DNA of 64,000 nt from Idiomarina abyssalis (lineage in GTDB: Bacteria; Pseudomonadota; Gammaproteobacteria; Enterobacterales; Alteromonadaceae): the NCBI RefSeq assembly GCF_900116625.1, contig NZ_FPBE01000005.1, positions 113,729-177,728 on the forward strand, in the 5' to 3' direction. A model generated the notes under the pieces. The model was not told the DNA's origin. It saw only the letters and a program-made list of their open reading frames with translations, and made no database searches. The position numbers and the translations under genes were made by a program. The number at the start of each line of letters is the position of its first letter. Within the stretch, counting starts at the first letter, position 1. Of the stretch, positions 1 through 9,069 are shown one piece after another.

Positions 1-856
1 GTTTATACAAATTGTGCAGCGCGCCAAGAACCCGGTAGCAGGTATCCACACTGTCGACAATGACGCGGAAAGCATAGATATCCATAACCTGTTCAAACTT
101 AACTTCTTTGGCCTGCATTTTGCGGTAAATACTGTGCAGATGCTTTTCACGGCCGGACACCCGCGCTTTAATATTATTGCCTTCAAGCCGGGAGTTGATT
201 TCGCTCTGTACACGCTCAGTAAACTCGCGTCGATTACCCCGTGCCCGTTTAACTTCCGATTCCAGCAACTTCCCACGCCAGGGATACAGCGCCCAAAAGC
301 CCAATTGCTCCAGCTCGTTTTTAATATCGTGCATACCCAGACGGTGCGCTAACGGCGCATAAATTTCTAAGGTTTCGCGGGCAATGCGACGACGTTTATC
401 GGGGCGGAGGTGCTGAATAGTGCGCATGTTATGGGTGCGGTCAGCCAGTTTAATCAGAATAACCCGAATATCCTGCACCATCGCCATAATCATCTTGCGA
501 TAGTTTTCGGCCTGAGCTTCTTCTTTAGAGTTAAACTGAAGTTTATCCAGTTTAGAAACCCCCTCGACCAGACTGGCAACCGTTGCGCCAAAGCGCTCGG
601 CCAGGTCTTCCCGGCTGGTTTCAGTATCTTCAATCACGTCATGCAGTAAGGCAGCCATGAGTGTTTCACAATCCAGCTTCATATCCGCAAGCAAACTGGC
701 TACGGCAACCGGGTGAGTAATATAAGGTTCACCACTGCTACGTTTTTGCGAACTATGGGCTTCATTTGCTACAACAAAGGCATCACGAATACGCTCCACC
801 TGCTCAGATGGAAGATACTCACTAACTTGAGCCTTTAAGCCTTCAAATAAGTACAC
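1..856 (-). CDS. spoT: (p)ppGpp synthetase/hydrolase SpoT, N-terminal part (cut by window edge)
   Basis: Bifunctional stringent-response enzyme that makes and hydrolyses (p)ppGpp in the cytoplasm. About 285 N-terminal residues are visible. They begin VYLFEGLKAQ and contain the HD hydrolase domain with LLHDVIEDT, where His72-Asp73 match E. coli SpoT numbering, then KLADRTHNMRT. The start of the synthetase domain (GREKHLHSIYRKM) follows before the window ends. The start is a GTG preceded by GGGAG at a normal distance; there is no ATG near the conserved N-terminus. It is last of the visible gmk-rpoZ-spoT series, the usual gammaproteobacterial order. Confidence 0.96.
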   Translation of the reverse strand, partial: MYLFEGLKAQVSEYLPSEQVERIRDAFVVANEAHSSQKRSSGEPYITHPVAVASLLADMKLDCETLMAALLHDVIEDTETSREDLAERFGATVASLVEGVSKLDKLQFNSKEEAQAENYRKMIMAMVQDIRVILIKLADRTHNMRTIQHLRPDKRRRIARETLEIYAPLAHRLGMHDIKNELEQLGFWALYPWRGKLLESEVKRARGNRREFTERVQSEINSRLEGNNIKARVSGREKHLHSIYRKMQAKEVKFEQVMDIYAFRVIVDSVDTCYRVLGALHNLYK

Positions 857-921
857 CAGATAACTCCCCGGGTCACACCGGACTTATGAATATACTTTCA
901 GAATAAGGGGATTTGATAGAA

Positions 922-950
922 TTGCCAACGGCATTGATGCCGTTGGCGAA
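922..950. other. Intercistronic hairpin between rpoZ and spoT
   Basis: GCCAACGGCAT and ATGCCGTTGGC form a perfect 11-bp stem with a two-base loop in the 103-base gap between rpoZ and spoT. No T-run follows on the minus strand. It is therefore more likely an mRNA-processing or stability element, or a weak attenuator, than a full terminator. The structure is seen directly; its role is inferred. Confidence 0.55.
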
Positions 951-959
951 TAGAAATTT

Positions 960-1229
960 TTATTCGATACCGCGCAGCGCATCTACGGCACGCAGTTCTT
1001 CAGCGTCTTGCTGCTTTTGAGCGGCTTGATCTTCGATGTCCAGACGTTCGTTGTCGATAAGACCTTGCTCTATTTCACGCAAAGCAATAACAGTTGGCTT
1101 TTCGTTCTTTGTTTCAACTAATGGCTCTTTACCATTAGCCAACTGACGCGCGCGGCGTGAAGCTAACAAAATTAAATCAAAACGGTTACCAACACGGTCT
1201 ACAGCATCTTCTACAGTTACGCGAGCCAT
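960..1229 (-). CDS. rpoZ: RNA polymerase omega subunit
   Basis: Omega subunit that helps assemble the beta' subunit into core RNA polymerase and mediates part of the ppGpp response. The 89-residue protein starts [10 protein letters not shown] and has the diagnostic [16 protein letters not shown] segment and PTVIALREI, followed by the acidic variable tail. Length is normal for the family (about 90 residues). It lies 66 bases downstream of gmk and 103 bases upstream of spoT, all on the minus strand, consistent with one transcription unit. Confidence 0.98.
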   Translation of the reverse strand: MARVTVEDAVDRVGNRFDLILLASRRARQLANGKEPLVETKNEKPTVIALREIEQGLIDNERLDIEDQAAQKQQDAEELRAVDALRGIE

Positions 1230-1295
1230 GGTTTTACTCCAAATAAAGCGTGAGTCGTATTTTTCGAAAGGCTAAGAATTATACGGAATTAAGCC

Positions 1296-1931
1296 CTATG
1301 ATCCAAGCAATTCCTTCAATACCTTTGAATATCTTACTTGTTGGTGCGGCATTTTATGTCGTTGGGCAAAAACAATATGCTCCAGCGATGCTAGAGTATT
1401 ATCAAAGTCATCGTTTACCAGTAAGTAGTCAAACTCATGATAATGCGACATTTCCGCCTGAGCTTTTGCCATACGCTCGGCAATAACTTCGTCGGAATCC
1501 TGACCTCGAAATCGCAACCTTTCTTCCAGAATTTCCAGGCTGGGGGGGACAATAAAAACCGAACGAACATCGGGGTGGTGTTCACGAACTTGTTGCGCGC
1601 CCTGCCAGTCAATATCGAGGAAAACGTCTTTACCCTCTGCCAATAAGGACTCGACGACTTTACGAGAGGTTCCATAATAATTGCCGAACACACGTGCCCA
1701 TTCATAAAACTCACCCGCATCAATACGCTGTTCAAACTCGTCGGTATTGAGAAAATGGTAGTGGACGCCCTGCACTTCACCCGGGCGCGGAGCACGCGTG
1801 GTGGACGATACAGATACCTGCATGGATTGATCGGGGTGTTTTTCCAACAAAGCCCGTATCAGGCTCGACTTGCCTGCGCCACTGGGGGCCGCAATGATAA
1901 ACAAATTCCCTAACACCGGAGACGCGGTCAT
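1296..1931 (-). CDS. gmk: Guanylate kinase
   Basis: Phosphorylates GMP to GDP with ATP in the cytoplasm. The protein has 211 residues, with P-loop PSGAGKSS at 16-23, the GMP-binding TTRAPRPGE and YHFL segments, and the lid region RLRFRGQDS. The reading frame stays open for another 101 codons upstream, but that stretch has no guanylate-kinase similarity and runs into the divergent transporter gene. The ATG at 1931 ([18 protein letters not shown]) matches the family N-terminus and is preceded by AGAG, so it was chosen. First gene of the gmk-rpoZ-spoT group. Confidence 0.96.
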   Translation of the reverse strand: MTASPVLGNLFIIAAPSGAGKSSLIRALLEKHPDQSMQVSVSSTTRAPRPGEVQGVHYHFLNTDEFEQRIDAGEFYEWARVFGNYYGTSRKVVESLLAEGKDVFLDIDWQGAQQVREHHPDVRSVFIVPPSLEILEERLRFRGQDSDEVIAERMAKAQAEMSHYHEFDYLLVNDDFDNTLASLEHIVFAQRHKMPHQQVRYSKVLKELLGS

Positions 1932-2007
1932 AACGGGTTCTCTTTTTAAGAAACGGACGATCACTGTTGGCGCGAAATAATAACACGGTTTCACACCGCG
2001 ATGAAAA

Positions 2008-3255
2008 TTGAGTAGAGTATGGCTTTTACGCAGCAGCGGTACTAATTTGCAGACTTCATCAGCGCCTGTGGCGAAACCATCAAAACTTCCCCTCTTTTTC
2101 GGCCTGTTGGTTCTGGTATTGCTGGGGCTCAATCTACGCCCACTGCTAACCTCGGTAGGGCCTCTTACCGACGAACTGCAAAGCATTACCAAACTGTCTT
2201 TTAGTGAAGTTTCGCTACTGACCACACTGCCCATTTTAATGATTGGTTTAATGGCGTTATTCGCTGGCCGGGTAACGACAGCATTAGGTTATAAGCAGGG
2301 CATAGGTCTTGGTCTTCTTGTGCTTTGCGCAGGCCTGCTAGTACGCTTATTTGAGCCGACAAATATAAGCTTAATCAGTAGTGCCCTGGTTGGAGGGGTT
2401 GGTATTGCACTGCTTCATATTGTGATCCCTGAGCTAACCAAGCAAAAATACCTGAACCGCTTAGGTATGGTCACCGGTCTTTGGTCTGCTGCACTGATGG
2501 GCGGTGCTGCACTCGGCGCTGTTGCCACCCCCTGGGCTGCAAACTTACTGCCTGAACGATTCCAGGCTCTGGGAAGCTGGTCTCTGTTGGCCTTACTGGT
2601 ACTCGTCATTTGGTACCTCCCTTTTAACCGGGTTCCGGTAGCCAGCATCCCTCCAAGACACCTGCTACTGCGCGCTCATCGTTATCCACGGGCATGGCTG
2701 CTCGGTATTTACTTTGCCCTGGTTAATGCAGGTTATGCAGGGTTCATTGCCTGGATAGCGCCTTTTTACGCAGAATTTGACTGGCCAGCACAAAAAGCCG
2801 GAAATTTACTGGCACTGTTTTCTTTAGTTCAGGTTATTGGGGCTTTATTGTTGCCGGCTTTATCTCGAACACAAGACAGGCGCTTTTGGCTAATGCTAGC
2901 GGTTATCACCCAAATGGTGGGGTTTGCCGGGCTCAGTTGGTTTCCGACAGCGGCTCCGTGGTTATGGTCCGCTCTGTGCGGTTTTGGTTTAGGTGGCGCT
3001 TTTCCGCTGTGCATTGTTATGGCACTGGACCATATCGATAACCCCGTGCAGGCCGGACGTCTGGTTTCCTTTATGCAAGGTATAGGCTTTATGTTTGCCA
3101 GCCTCATGCCGCTTTTAACCGGATGGTTCAGAGATGTTTCAGGCAACTACAGTTTAGGCTGGCAATTACACATCATTGTTGGCTTATTAATTTTGCTTAT
3201 AACCTGGCGTTTTAACCCCAAAGACTACAATGGGTTATTTAACTTGCGGGAATGA
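2008..3255 (+). CDS. MFS transporter of the CynX/NimT type
   Basis: Inner-membrane carrier of the major facilitator superfamily with about 12 hydrophobic segments over roughly 400 residues. The hallmark [13 protein letters not shown] in the first helix is typical of the CynX/NimT/YeaN group (cyanate and 2-nitroimidazole transporters); the substrate here is unknown. The start is uncertain. The TTG at 2008 lacks a clear Shine-Dalgarno site, and in-frame TTG or GTG codons around 2047-2068 would remove a non-conserved leader. The gene is divergent from gmk, and its last 17 bases overlap the end of the convergent TetR gene, so the two may be functionally linked. Confidence 0.88.
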   Translation: MSRVWLLRSSGTNLQTSSAPVAKPSKLPLFFGLLVLVLLGLNLRPLLTSVGPLTDELQSITKLSFSEVSLLTTLPILMIGLMALFAGRVTTALGYKQGIGLGLLVLCAGLLVRLFEPTNISLISSALVGGVGIALLHIVIPELTKQKYLNRLGMVTGLWSAALMGGAALGAVATPWAANLLPERFQALGSWSLLALLVLVIWYLPFNRVPVASIPPRHLLLRAHRYPRAWLLGIYFALVNAGYAGFIAWIAPFYAEFDWPAQKAGNLLALFSLVQVIGALLLPALSRTQDRRFWLMLAVITQMVGFAGLSWFPTAAPWLWSALCGFGLGGAFPLCIVMALDHIDNPVQAGRLVSFMQGIGFMFASLMPLLTGWFRDVSGNYSLGWQLHIIVGLLILLITWRFNPKDYNGLFNLRE

Positions 3256-3829
3256 TTCTCGCAATAATGTCGTCGGCCAAAGTCTCTAGCTGCTGCTGAG
3301 GTACACCTCGTCCCGCCATGGTGCGCAATCCAATAACATTCGTTTGCAACAAGCGACCAAGACGTTCGGGAGACTGAGCCCGACCAATTTCTCCACGCTG
3401 CTGCGCCAGTTTGAAAGCATCGGTGAAGCCGCGCTCAAACTCGTCCAGATAAGCTTTGGCAGGTTCACTAAACGCCTTGTCTTCCGGAGTGAACTCAAGC
3501 AAAGTTTTCACTAACATGCAGGCCTTCGTCGGCGACTCACTAGACGTCATTACCGCTATATTGCGAAGGTACAAGCTTATACCCTGCAAAATAGACGAAG
3601 TTTGAGCCAATGTCTGTTCAAACTCTTCCGTCGCAAGCACAGCGTACTTTTCCAGTGTCTCTTTAAATAACGCTTCCTTGTTACCAAAGGCGGCGTAAAT
3701 ACTTCCTGGCCTCATGTCCATTTCTTCTTCGATGTCTTTCATCGAGGTCGCATGATATCCCTTGCGCCAGAAAAGCTTGAGCGCATTGTTAAGCGCTGTT
3801 TCCCGGTGAAATTTAGGCGTTCTGGGCAT
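3239..3829 (-). CDS. TetR/AcrR-family transcriptional regulator
   Basis: 196-residue one-component repressor. The N-terminal helix-turn-helix runs over about residues 10-55 ([18 protein letters not shown], then [14 protein letters not shown]). The C-terminal ligand-binding half contains [11 protein letters not shown], a Cys-bearing segment seen in many AcrR/YcdC-like members. The gene ends inside the tail of the convergent MFS gene and reads away from pyp. The 140 bases between it and pyp contain an inverted repeat that could be its operator, so it may control itself, pyp, or both. The ligand cannot be read from the sequence. Confidence 0.9.
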   Translation of the reverse strand: MPRTPKFHRETALNNALKLFWRKGYHATSMKDIEEEMDMRPGSIYAAFGNKEALFKETLEKYAVLATEEFEQTLAQTSSILQGISLYLRNIAVMTSSESPTKACMLVKTLLEFTPEDKAFSEPAKAYLDEFERGFTDAFKLAQQRGEIGRAQSPERLGRLLQTNVIGLRTMAGRGVPQQQLETLADDIIARIIPAS

Positions 3830-3855
3830 TTTCTTTATCCTTAATTATTGACCTG

Positions 3856-3877
3856 CAAGCAAGTATAGACCTGCTTG
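3856..3877. promoter_or_regulatory. Candidate operator between tetR and pyp
   Basis: CAAGCA and TGCTTG form an inverted repeat separated by ten bases (AGTATAGACC), and the hexamer ACCTGC occurs twice across it. It lies 27 bases upstream of the tetR start and 93 bases upstream of pyp, a plausible place for a TetR-family site. Binding is inferred only. Confidence 0.35.
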
Positions 3878-3969
3878 TTCCTAATTTCACTTTAAGAAGT
3901 GTTAAGAATTATGATCCAAAGGTTTCGGGAGCGACTATTAGAAGAAACATTACAAATAAAGGTAACACT

Positions 3970-4347
3970 ATGGAAATTGTTCAGTTCGGTTCCGATGATA
4001 TTGAAAATACTCTGGCGAAAATGTCAGATGACAAATTAAACGACATTGCGTTTGGTGCGATTCAGCTCGACGGCAGTGGAAAAATCATTCAGTACAATGC
4101 CGCTGAAGGCGATATTACAGGTCGCGACCCGGGGGCTGTTGTTGGTAAAAACTTTTTCAAGGAAGTTGCGCCTTGTACCAACAGCCCTGAGTTTAAAGGC
4201 CGCTTCGATGAGGGCGTAAAAAATGGCGACTTGAACACCATGTTCGAGTACGTTTTTGACTATGAAATGAAACCGACTAAGGTCAAAGTTCACATGAAAA
4301 AAGCTCTGACCGGGGATACCTACTGGGTGTTTGTTAAGCGGCTATAA
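3970..4347 (+). CDS. pyp: Photoactive yellow protein
   Basis: Small soluble PAS-fold blue-light receptor that binds p-coumaric acid through a thioester. The 125 residues align without gaps to the Halorhodospira halophila protein. All chromophore-pocket residues are in place: Tyr42 and Glu46 ([13 protein letters not shown]), Thr50, Arg52, and the chromophore cysteine Cys69 ([12 protein letters not shown]). It ends in YWVFVKRL, close to the Halorhodospira C-terminus. The start ATG is preceded by AAAGGTAAC. One base separates its stop from the GTG start of a CoA-ligase-like gene, so the two are almost certainly co-translated. No tyrosine ammonia-lyase gene, the usual source of the chromophore, is in this window. 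Confidence 0.98.
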   Translation: MEIVQFGSDDIENTLAKMSDDKLNDIAFGAIQLDGSGKIIQYNAAEGDITGRDPGAVVGKNFFKEVAPCTNSPEFKGRFDEGVKNGDLNTMFEYVFDYEMKPTKVKVHMKKALTGDTYWVFVKRL

Positions 4348-4348
4348 C

Positions 4349-5596
4349 GTGACAATCTCACTTAATCACCACTTCATTGTAACTGTCATCGGCGATCTTA
4401 TCGCCGATGAGCTCTCGAGAATGCGCCCGGCTGAAAGCGAGCACTGGAAGCGACGTCAGTGGCACGAAGACGATTATTTGATATCGAAAAACCAGGTCAC
4501 AAAAGACGATGGCGACGAAGCTGTTGCGGTAGACTCACTGGAGAGGCTTGCTCTGGCCGGGCGGGTTGTCCAGTTTTTCCACATGGGAGACAGCGGAGTT
4601 GAGGACTACCTCTTACGTCGTCACAGTCTGTCCGAATGGGCTGAAGTGGTGCTTAAGTCACGACAAGTTCACTCTCAAAATTTAACCGTAACGACTTCTG
4701 GCACTACCGGGCAGCCTAAAGCTTGTGAGCACTCCTGGAGCACTTTGGTTGAAGAAGCGAATTCGTTTATCCGTATTTTTAATAATGAATACGACATATC
4801 GCCTAACAGAGTGGTCGCCCTGGTGCCCAGCCATCATATTTATGGCTTCTTGTTTACTGTGTTATTACCTAATCTCGTCGATATTCCTGTTATAAGAGGG
4901 TTCAAAGCCTATAGCCATGTTCGCAATGGCGGCTTGCGTGCCGGCGATATCGTTGTTGGCTTCCCCGAGTTATTGACTCAGCTTTCCACAGAGATCCCGC
5001 CATTACCGCCGGGAGTGCTTTTTATGAGTTCAACGGGCCACTGCCCACCGGGCACATTGCATCAGCTCTACTCTATGGGTGCCGCAAGAACTGTCGAGGT
5101 TTACGGTAGTTCAGAAACCGCAGGTGTGGGTTATCGCAGCGAGCCAGAAGATAATTATCGTCTGCTTCCCCGCTGGCGCAGCCACGACAGCAATCCGCAG
5201 TGTATCGTCGACAGACAAACGCTATTAACCTTTGATTTACCGGATAGCGCAGCTTGGAAAAACGACAGTGAATTTCAGATTAAAGGGCGTGTTGATAAAG
5301 CTATTTCAATACGGGGAACCAATGTATTTCCCGACCATGTTGCTGATTGTCTACGCCAGCACCCTGATATTGCTGATGCCACTGTCAGGCCACTCGTAGC
5401 GGACGAAGGAACAGGCTTAAAGGCGTTTATTGTTTTACAAAGGCATTCTGAAAACGCCATGACTGAGCAAAGTCTAAAAAACTGGCTAAGTGAACGTTTA
5501 CTTGCGGCCGAAGTCCCTCAGCACATCAGCTTTGGTAAGCAGTTACCGCTTAATACCATGGGCAAGGCCTGTGACTGGGCTATCGATAAACGTTAA
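4349..5596 (+). CDS. AMP-forming acyl-CoA ligase, probable p-coumarate:CoA ligase for PYP
   Basis: Adenylate-forming enzyme of about 415 residues. Visible motifs are the phosphate-binding TTSGTTGQPK, the adenylation motif EVYGSSETAGVGY and the hinge KGRVDKAISIRGTNVFP, then a C-terminal domain ending LPLNTMGKACDW with the conserved catalytic-lysine position. It is shorter than typical 4-coumarate ligases (about 540 residues), as known for PYP-linked ligases. The GTG at 4349 starts one base after the pyp stop; an in-frame TTG at 4331 inside pyp is less likely. Known partners of PYP activate p-coumarate as a CoA thioester for transfer to Cys69. That role here is inferred from position and family. 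Confidence 0.87.
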   Translation: MTISLNHHFIVTVIGDLIADELSRMRPAESEHWKRRQWHEDDYLISKNQVTKDDGDEAVAVDSLERLALAGRVVQFFHMGDSGVEDYLLRRHSLSEWAEVVLKSRQVHSQNLTVTTSGTTGQPKACEHSWSTLVEEANSFIRIFNNEYDISPNRVVALVPSHHIYGFLFTVLLPNLVDIPVIRGFKAYSHVRNGGLRAGDIVVGFPELLTQLSTEIPPLPPGVLFMSSTGHCPPGTLHQLYSMGAARTVEVYGSSETAGVGYRSEPEDNYRLLPRWRSHDSNPQCIVDRQTLLTFDLPDSAAWKNDSEFQIKGRVDKAISIRGTNVFPDHVADCLRQHPDIADATVRPLVADEGTGLKAFIVLQRHSENAMTEQSLKNWLSERLLAAEVPQHISFGKQLPLNTMGKACDWAIDKR

Positions 5597-5605
5597 GCGA
5601 CTCAA

Positions 5606-6772
5606 TTAATGCAGCGCTCTGACGAGTACATCGTCAAAGCGTAGATCCGTTACCTGGGCACATTCCAAAGCAATTTTATGCTTTACATTCTGTTGTGTTA
5701 ACTGCTCCCGAACAGCGTTCAGACACTCATTATTACGATCAGCAGAAAGAGTCGACATAAGCACAACAATGAGGCCATTCCCTAAGCTACCCGGAATGTC
5801 GTAGTCACGAATGCTATTACGCAATATATGGCTTGTCGCTTTTAACGTCGCAACATCATCAGCCACTTTTACAACAAGAACGTAATATTGGTATTCGGAA
5901 TGCGCCTGAAATAGACTAAAGCGGCGTTGCAATGACTGCAGCATAAGGCGCCGATTGTAAAACCCCGTGTTCTCATCGCTGCCCCCCGTTTGTCGTAACT
6001 TCAATTCAAGTTCTTTGTAGTCGGTAATATCCTGAGTGGTGCCAAAAATAATGTCCTGACCATTGTCATTCGTCCGGTAAATACCAGATTCCCGTAACCA
6101 TCGAATTTCGCCGTCCGCTAACATGATGCGATGCTCCACGTCCCGCGCACCCGACTGCTTAACCGCTTCAATAGCTTCAGTCAGCGCTTGTCTGTCTTCC
6201 GGGTGGGTCTTATCCATAACCAATGCTAAAGACGGTTTGGTTTTTGCTTTATTCAGACCATGTAAGTCGTACATAGTATCGGACCATTTAGACAACCCGG
6301 TTTTTAAATCCAGCTGCCAATGACCCAGTCCCCCGACTCGTTCAGCTAACATTAAATTCCGCTGGTTCTCTTCAGCTTTCAGTTCCAGCATTTTTCGTTC
6401 GGTAATGTCGAGCATTTGCCCATTCCACAAGGTGCTGCCGTCATCTTGTTGAATCGTTACCGCGTGTCCGTATATCCAGGCTTCTTTACCGTTTCTAATC
6501 ACACGGTATTCTTTTATCCAGCGGTATTTGTAACGGGCGGAGTCGTGCATACTTTTCAGTACCGACTGTAAGTCATCGGGGTGGATAATGTTGCTGAGCA
6601 AATTAATATCGTGACTCAATGCCTCGGCGGAACATCCGAAAATAGCTTCCACGCCCTGGCTCACATAGTTAAATTTTAATTCCCCGTCTGGCGAACGTTC
6701 AAGTTGGTAAAGAGCGCCTGGAACAGCATTTGCTAAGAGCTCTAAATTCACGCGGCTTTTATCAGTATTCAT
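5606..6772 (-). CDS. PAS-PAS protein with a degenerate GGDEF domain
   Basis: 388-residue cytoplasmic signalling protein. Two PAS/PAC modules are visible at about residues 10-130 and 145-265, each closing with a PAC signature (GQMLDITERK and GTTQDITDYKEL). A GGDEF-fold region follows: DENTGFYNRRLM replaces the usual DxLTGLxNRR, and GSLGNGLIVVLM stands where GGDEF should be. The catalytic and metal-binding acidic residues are therefore missing, so it should not make c-di-GMP. It lacks membrane segments and is convergent with the pyp-ligase pair, with a nine-base gap. A role as a receptor or scaffold for a PAS-sensed cue is possible, but no direct link to PYP is shown. Confidence 0.88.
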   Translation of the reverse strand: MNTDKSRVNLELLANAVPGALYQLERSPDGELKFNYVSQGVEAIFGCSAEALSHDINLLSNIIHPDDLQSVLKSMHDSARYKYRWIKEYRVIRNGKEAWIYGHAVTIQQDDGSTLWNGQMLDITERKMLELKAEENQRNLMLAERVGGLGHWQLDLKTGLSKWSDTMYDLHGLNKAKTKPSLALVMDKTHPEDRQALTEAIEAVKQSGARDVEHRIMLADGEIRWLRESGIYRTNDNGQDIIFGTTQDITDYKELELKLRQTGGSDENTGFYNRRLMLQSLQRRFSLFQAHSEYQYYVLVVKVADDVATLKATSHILRNSIRDYDIPGSLGNGLIVVLMSTLSADRNNECLNAVREQLTQQNVKHKIALECAQVTDLRFDDVLVRALH

Positions 6773-6924
6773 AACGACTAAGTCACTTTTTATCTACTGC
6801 AACAACAGTGCTCATAATACCGCAGTGGCCAGAAACTAAACAGCAAATTAATACAAAGTGACCCATTACAAATCTTTCTGAGTAGTCTATATATAAATAA
6901 ATCTTAGAAAAAACAGGAGCTTTT

Positions 6925-8967
6925 ATGTCGGCCGAAAAGAGCAAATGGCATTCTGCGATTTTAGTGCCAGTATTTCTCCCTGCGGTAATCGTTATTGCAC
7001 TGCTGGTTATAGGCACTTTGAGTGCGCCTGACAAAGCCGGGGAGCTATTCGACTGGACATTAGCAGGCATTACTGACAATTTCGGTTGGTTTTATATGCT
7101 GGCAGTTGCACTGTTTCTTATATTCATTATTGGTGTGGCTGTTTCCAATTGGGGCAAGATTAAACTAGGTCCCGACCATTGCGAGCCGGAATACAGCTTT
7201 ACCTCATGGTTTGCCATGCTGTTCTCGGCTGGCTACGGCATTGCATTGCTCTTTTTCGGTGTATCCGAACCCATATTACATTATGCAGAGCCTCCTGCAG
7301 GAGCGGCTGAAACCGTCGGTTCTGCCAAGCAGGCCATGCAAATTGCGTATTTCCATTGGGGTTTCCATATTTGGGCAATTTATGGCCTGGTAGGCCTGGT
7401 GTTGGCTTACTTTTCTTTTCGCCACGGGTTACCACTTACCATGCGCTCAACCCTTTACCCGCTTATTGGCGACAGAATAAATGGACCCATTGGGCATACC
7501 ATAGATACTTTCGCCATTCTCAGCACCATGTTTGGTATTGCAACGACTCTGGGGCTGTCCGTTATTCAAATTAACGCAGGGCTCAATTATTTATGGGAAG
7601 ATATTCCCGTCGGAACCATGGTTCAGGTTATTTCCATTGGACTCATTACTCTAGCCGCTATTGCTTCAGTGGTGGCCGGTATGGACAAAGGGATAAAACG
7701 GTTATCACTGATTAACATGACTCTGGTTGTCTTCTTGCTTCTGTTCGTTTTCGCGGTAGGGCCAACAATACACATCCTGGAAACCTTCCTGCAAAACACC
7801 GGGGCTTATTTAAGTGGCATTGTCGAGCGGACCTTTAACCTGCAAGCCTATGAACGCAGCGACTGGATTGGTAACTGGACCTTATTTATATTTGGCTGGA
7901 CCATTGCCTGGGCGCCTTTTGTTGGGTTGTTTATTGCTAAAATAAGCCGCGGCCGTACCATTCGCCAGTTTGTTTTCGGGGTCATGCTGGTGCCTACGAT
8001 ATTTACTTTCTTCTGGTTCGCAGTGTTTGGCGACACCGCACTCAACATGATAATGAACGAGGGTTATACAACCTTAATCTCAGAAGTTCAGGACAACCAG
8101 GCAGTCGCACTGTTTAAGCTTTACGAAAACCTGCCAATGACCAGCATATTGAGCTTTCTGACCGTACTTTTAATTATTACCTTCTTCGTAACGTCGTCAG
8201 ATTCCGGTTCACTGGTCATTGATTCCCTATCTTCTGGCGGCATGATGGAAACGCCTACATGGCAGCGTGTTTTCTGGGCCAGTACGGAAGGTATTGTTGC
8301 AGCTGTATTGCTTGTAGCAGGTGGTCTGGGAGCTCTGCAAACGGCGGCTATTACCAGCGCCTTACCCTTTGCCGTCATTATATTGATATCAGCAGTGGGC
8401 ATGTGGCGTGCTCTGGTCATTGAAGGGTACCAGTCCAATAGTCTCCAGAGTCACCGTCATTCTCACCGCCGTGGTGTTAACGAAGGCCCGGACTATTGGA
8501 AAAAACGTCTGGCCGGGCTGGTAGATTTCCCGAAGAAGGAGCCGGTACTGGACTTTATTAGCGGGCCTGCCACAGAGAGTCTTAAAAATGTTCGTGACGA
8601 ACTGAAAGGCCAGGACTGGCCTGCTGAATTCAGGGCTGATGACGAACACAACCGAATTATCCTTAGTGTTGAACGAAAAGATGATCTCGATTTTGCTTAT
8701 GAGATTCGTTTAAGAGACTATCTGTTACCAGAGTTTGCCTTAACTAATGACAAAAATAGAGAAATTTACTATCGGGCAGAGGTTTTCCTTAGACAAGGTG
8801 GTCAGTCGTACGATCTCTATGGTTATGAGACAACAGATATTATCAACGACGTGATCAATCAATTTGAGAACTACCTTCATTTTCGTCATCATAGTCCAGG
8901 TGTCTTACCCTGGGATCTTGAGAAACATGACGAGGACTTGAACGACGACCTTGAGACAAAGAAGTAA
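6925..8967 (+). CDS. BCCT-family betaine/choline/carnitine transporter with long C-terminal domain
   Basis: Secondary carrier for quaternary-ammonium compounds in the inner membrane. It has 680 residues, with about twelve membrane helices up to residue ~500. Family signatures include FYMLAVALFLIFIIGVAVSNWGK cut short here as FYMLAVALFL, then PEYSFTSWFAMLFSAGYG, HWGFHIWAIYGLVGL, the Trp-rich FIFGWTIAWAPFVGLFIA and FVTSSDSGSLVIDSL. A hydrophilic tail of about 175 residues follows, as in E. coli BetT, where the tail takes part in osmotic regulation. A good AGGAGC site precedes the ATG. In a halophile this most likely imports compatible solutes or their precursors; the exact substrate is unknown. 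Confidence 0.95.
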   Translation: MSAEKSKWHSAILVPVFLPAVIVIALLVIGTLSAPDKAGELFDWTLAGITDNFGWFYMLAVALFLIFIIGVAVSNWGKIKLGPDHCEPEYSFTSWFAMLFSAGYGIALLFFGVSEPILHYAEPPAGAAETVGSAKQAMQIAYFHWGFHIWAIYGLVGLVLAYFSFRHGLPLTMRSTLYPLIGDRINGPIGHTIDTFAILSTMFGIATTLGLSVIQINAGLNYLWEDIPVGTMVQVISIGLITLAAIASVVAGMDKGIKRLSLINMTLVVFLLLFVFAVGPTIHILETFLQNTGAYLSGIVERTFNLQAYERSDWIGNWTLFIFGWTIAWAPFVGLFIAKISRGRTIRQFVFGVMLVPTIFTFFWFAVFGDTALNMIMNEGYTTLISEVQDNQAVALFKLYENLPMTSILSFLTVLLIITFFVTSSDSGSLVIDSLSSGGMMETPTWQRVFWASTEGIVAAVLLVAGGLGALQTAAITSALPFAVIILISAVGMWRALVIEGYQSNSLQSHRHSHRRGVNEGPDYWKKRLAGLVDFPKKEPVLDFISGPATESLKNVRDELKGQDWPAEFRADDEHNRIILSVERKDDLDFAYEIRLRDYLLPEFALTNDKNREIYYRAEVFLRQGGQSYDLYGYETTDIINDVINQFENYLHFRHHSPGVLPWDLEKHDEDLNDDLETKK

Positions 8968-8977
8968 AAGGAGTGTA

Positions 8978-9003
8978 AAAGGTCGCTCTACGGAGCGGCC
9001 TTT
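8978..9003 (+). terminator. Rho-independent terminator after the BCCT gene
   Basis: AAAGGTCGCTC and GAGCGGCCTTT pair with one G-U pair around a TACG tetraloop, ending in a short T-run, eleven bases after the stop codon. Confidence 0.7.
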
Positions 9004-9069
9004 CAGTGGTCGGACTGTTGATAGTACGAGACATGTGCGAGAATAGCCGTATTATCAGTATGGAGTTTA

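Noticed and set aside
1932..2234. 101-codon upstream extension of the guanylate kinase frame
   Set aside because: No family similarity, overlaps the divergent transporter gene, and an ATG with a ribosome site exists at the conserved N-terminus.
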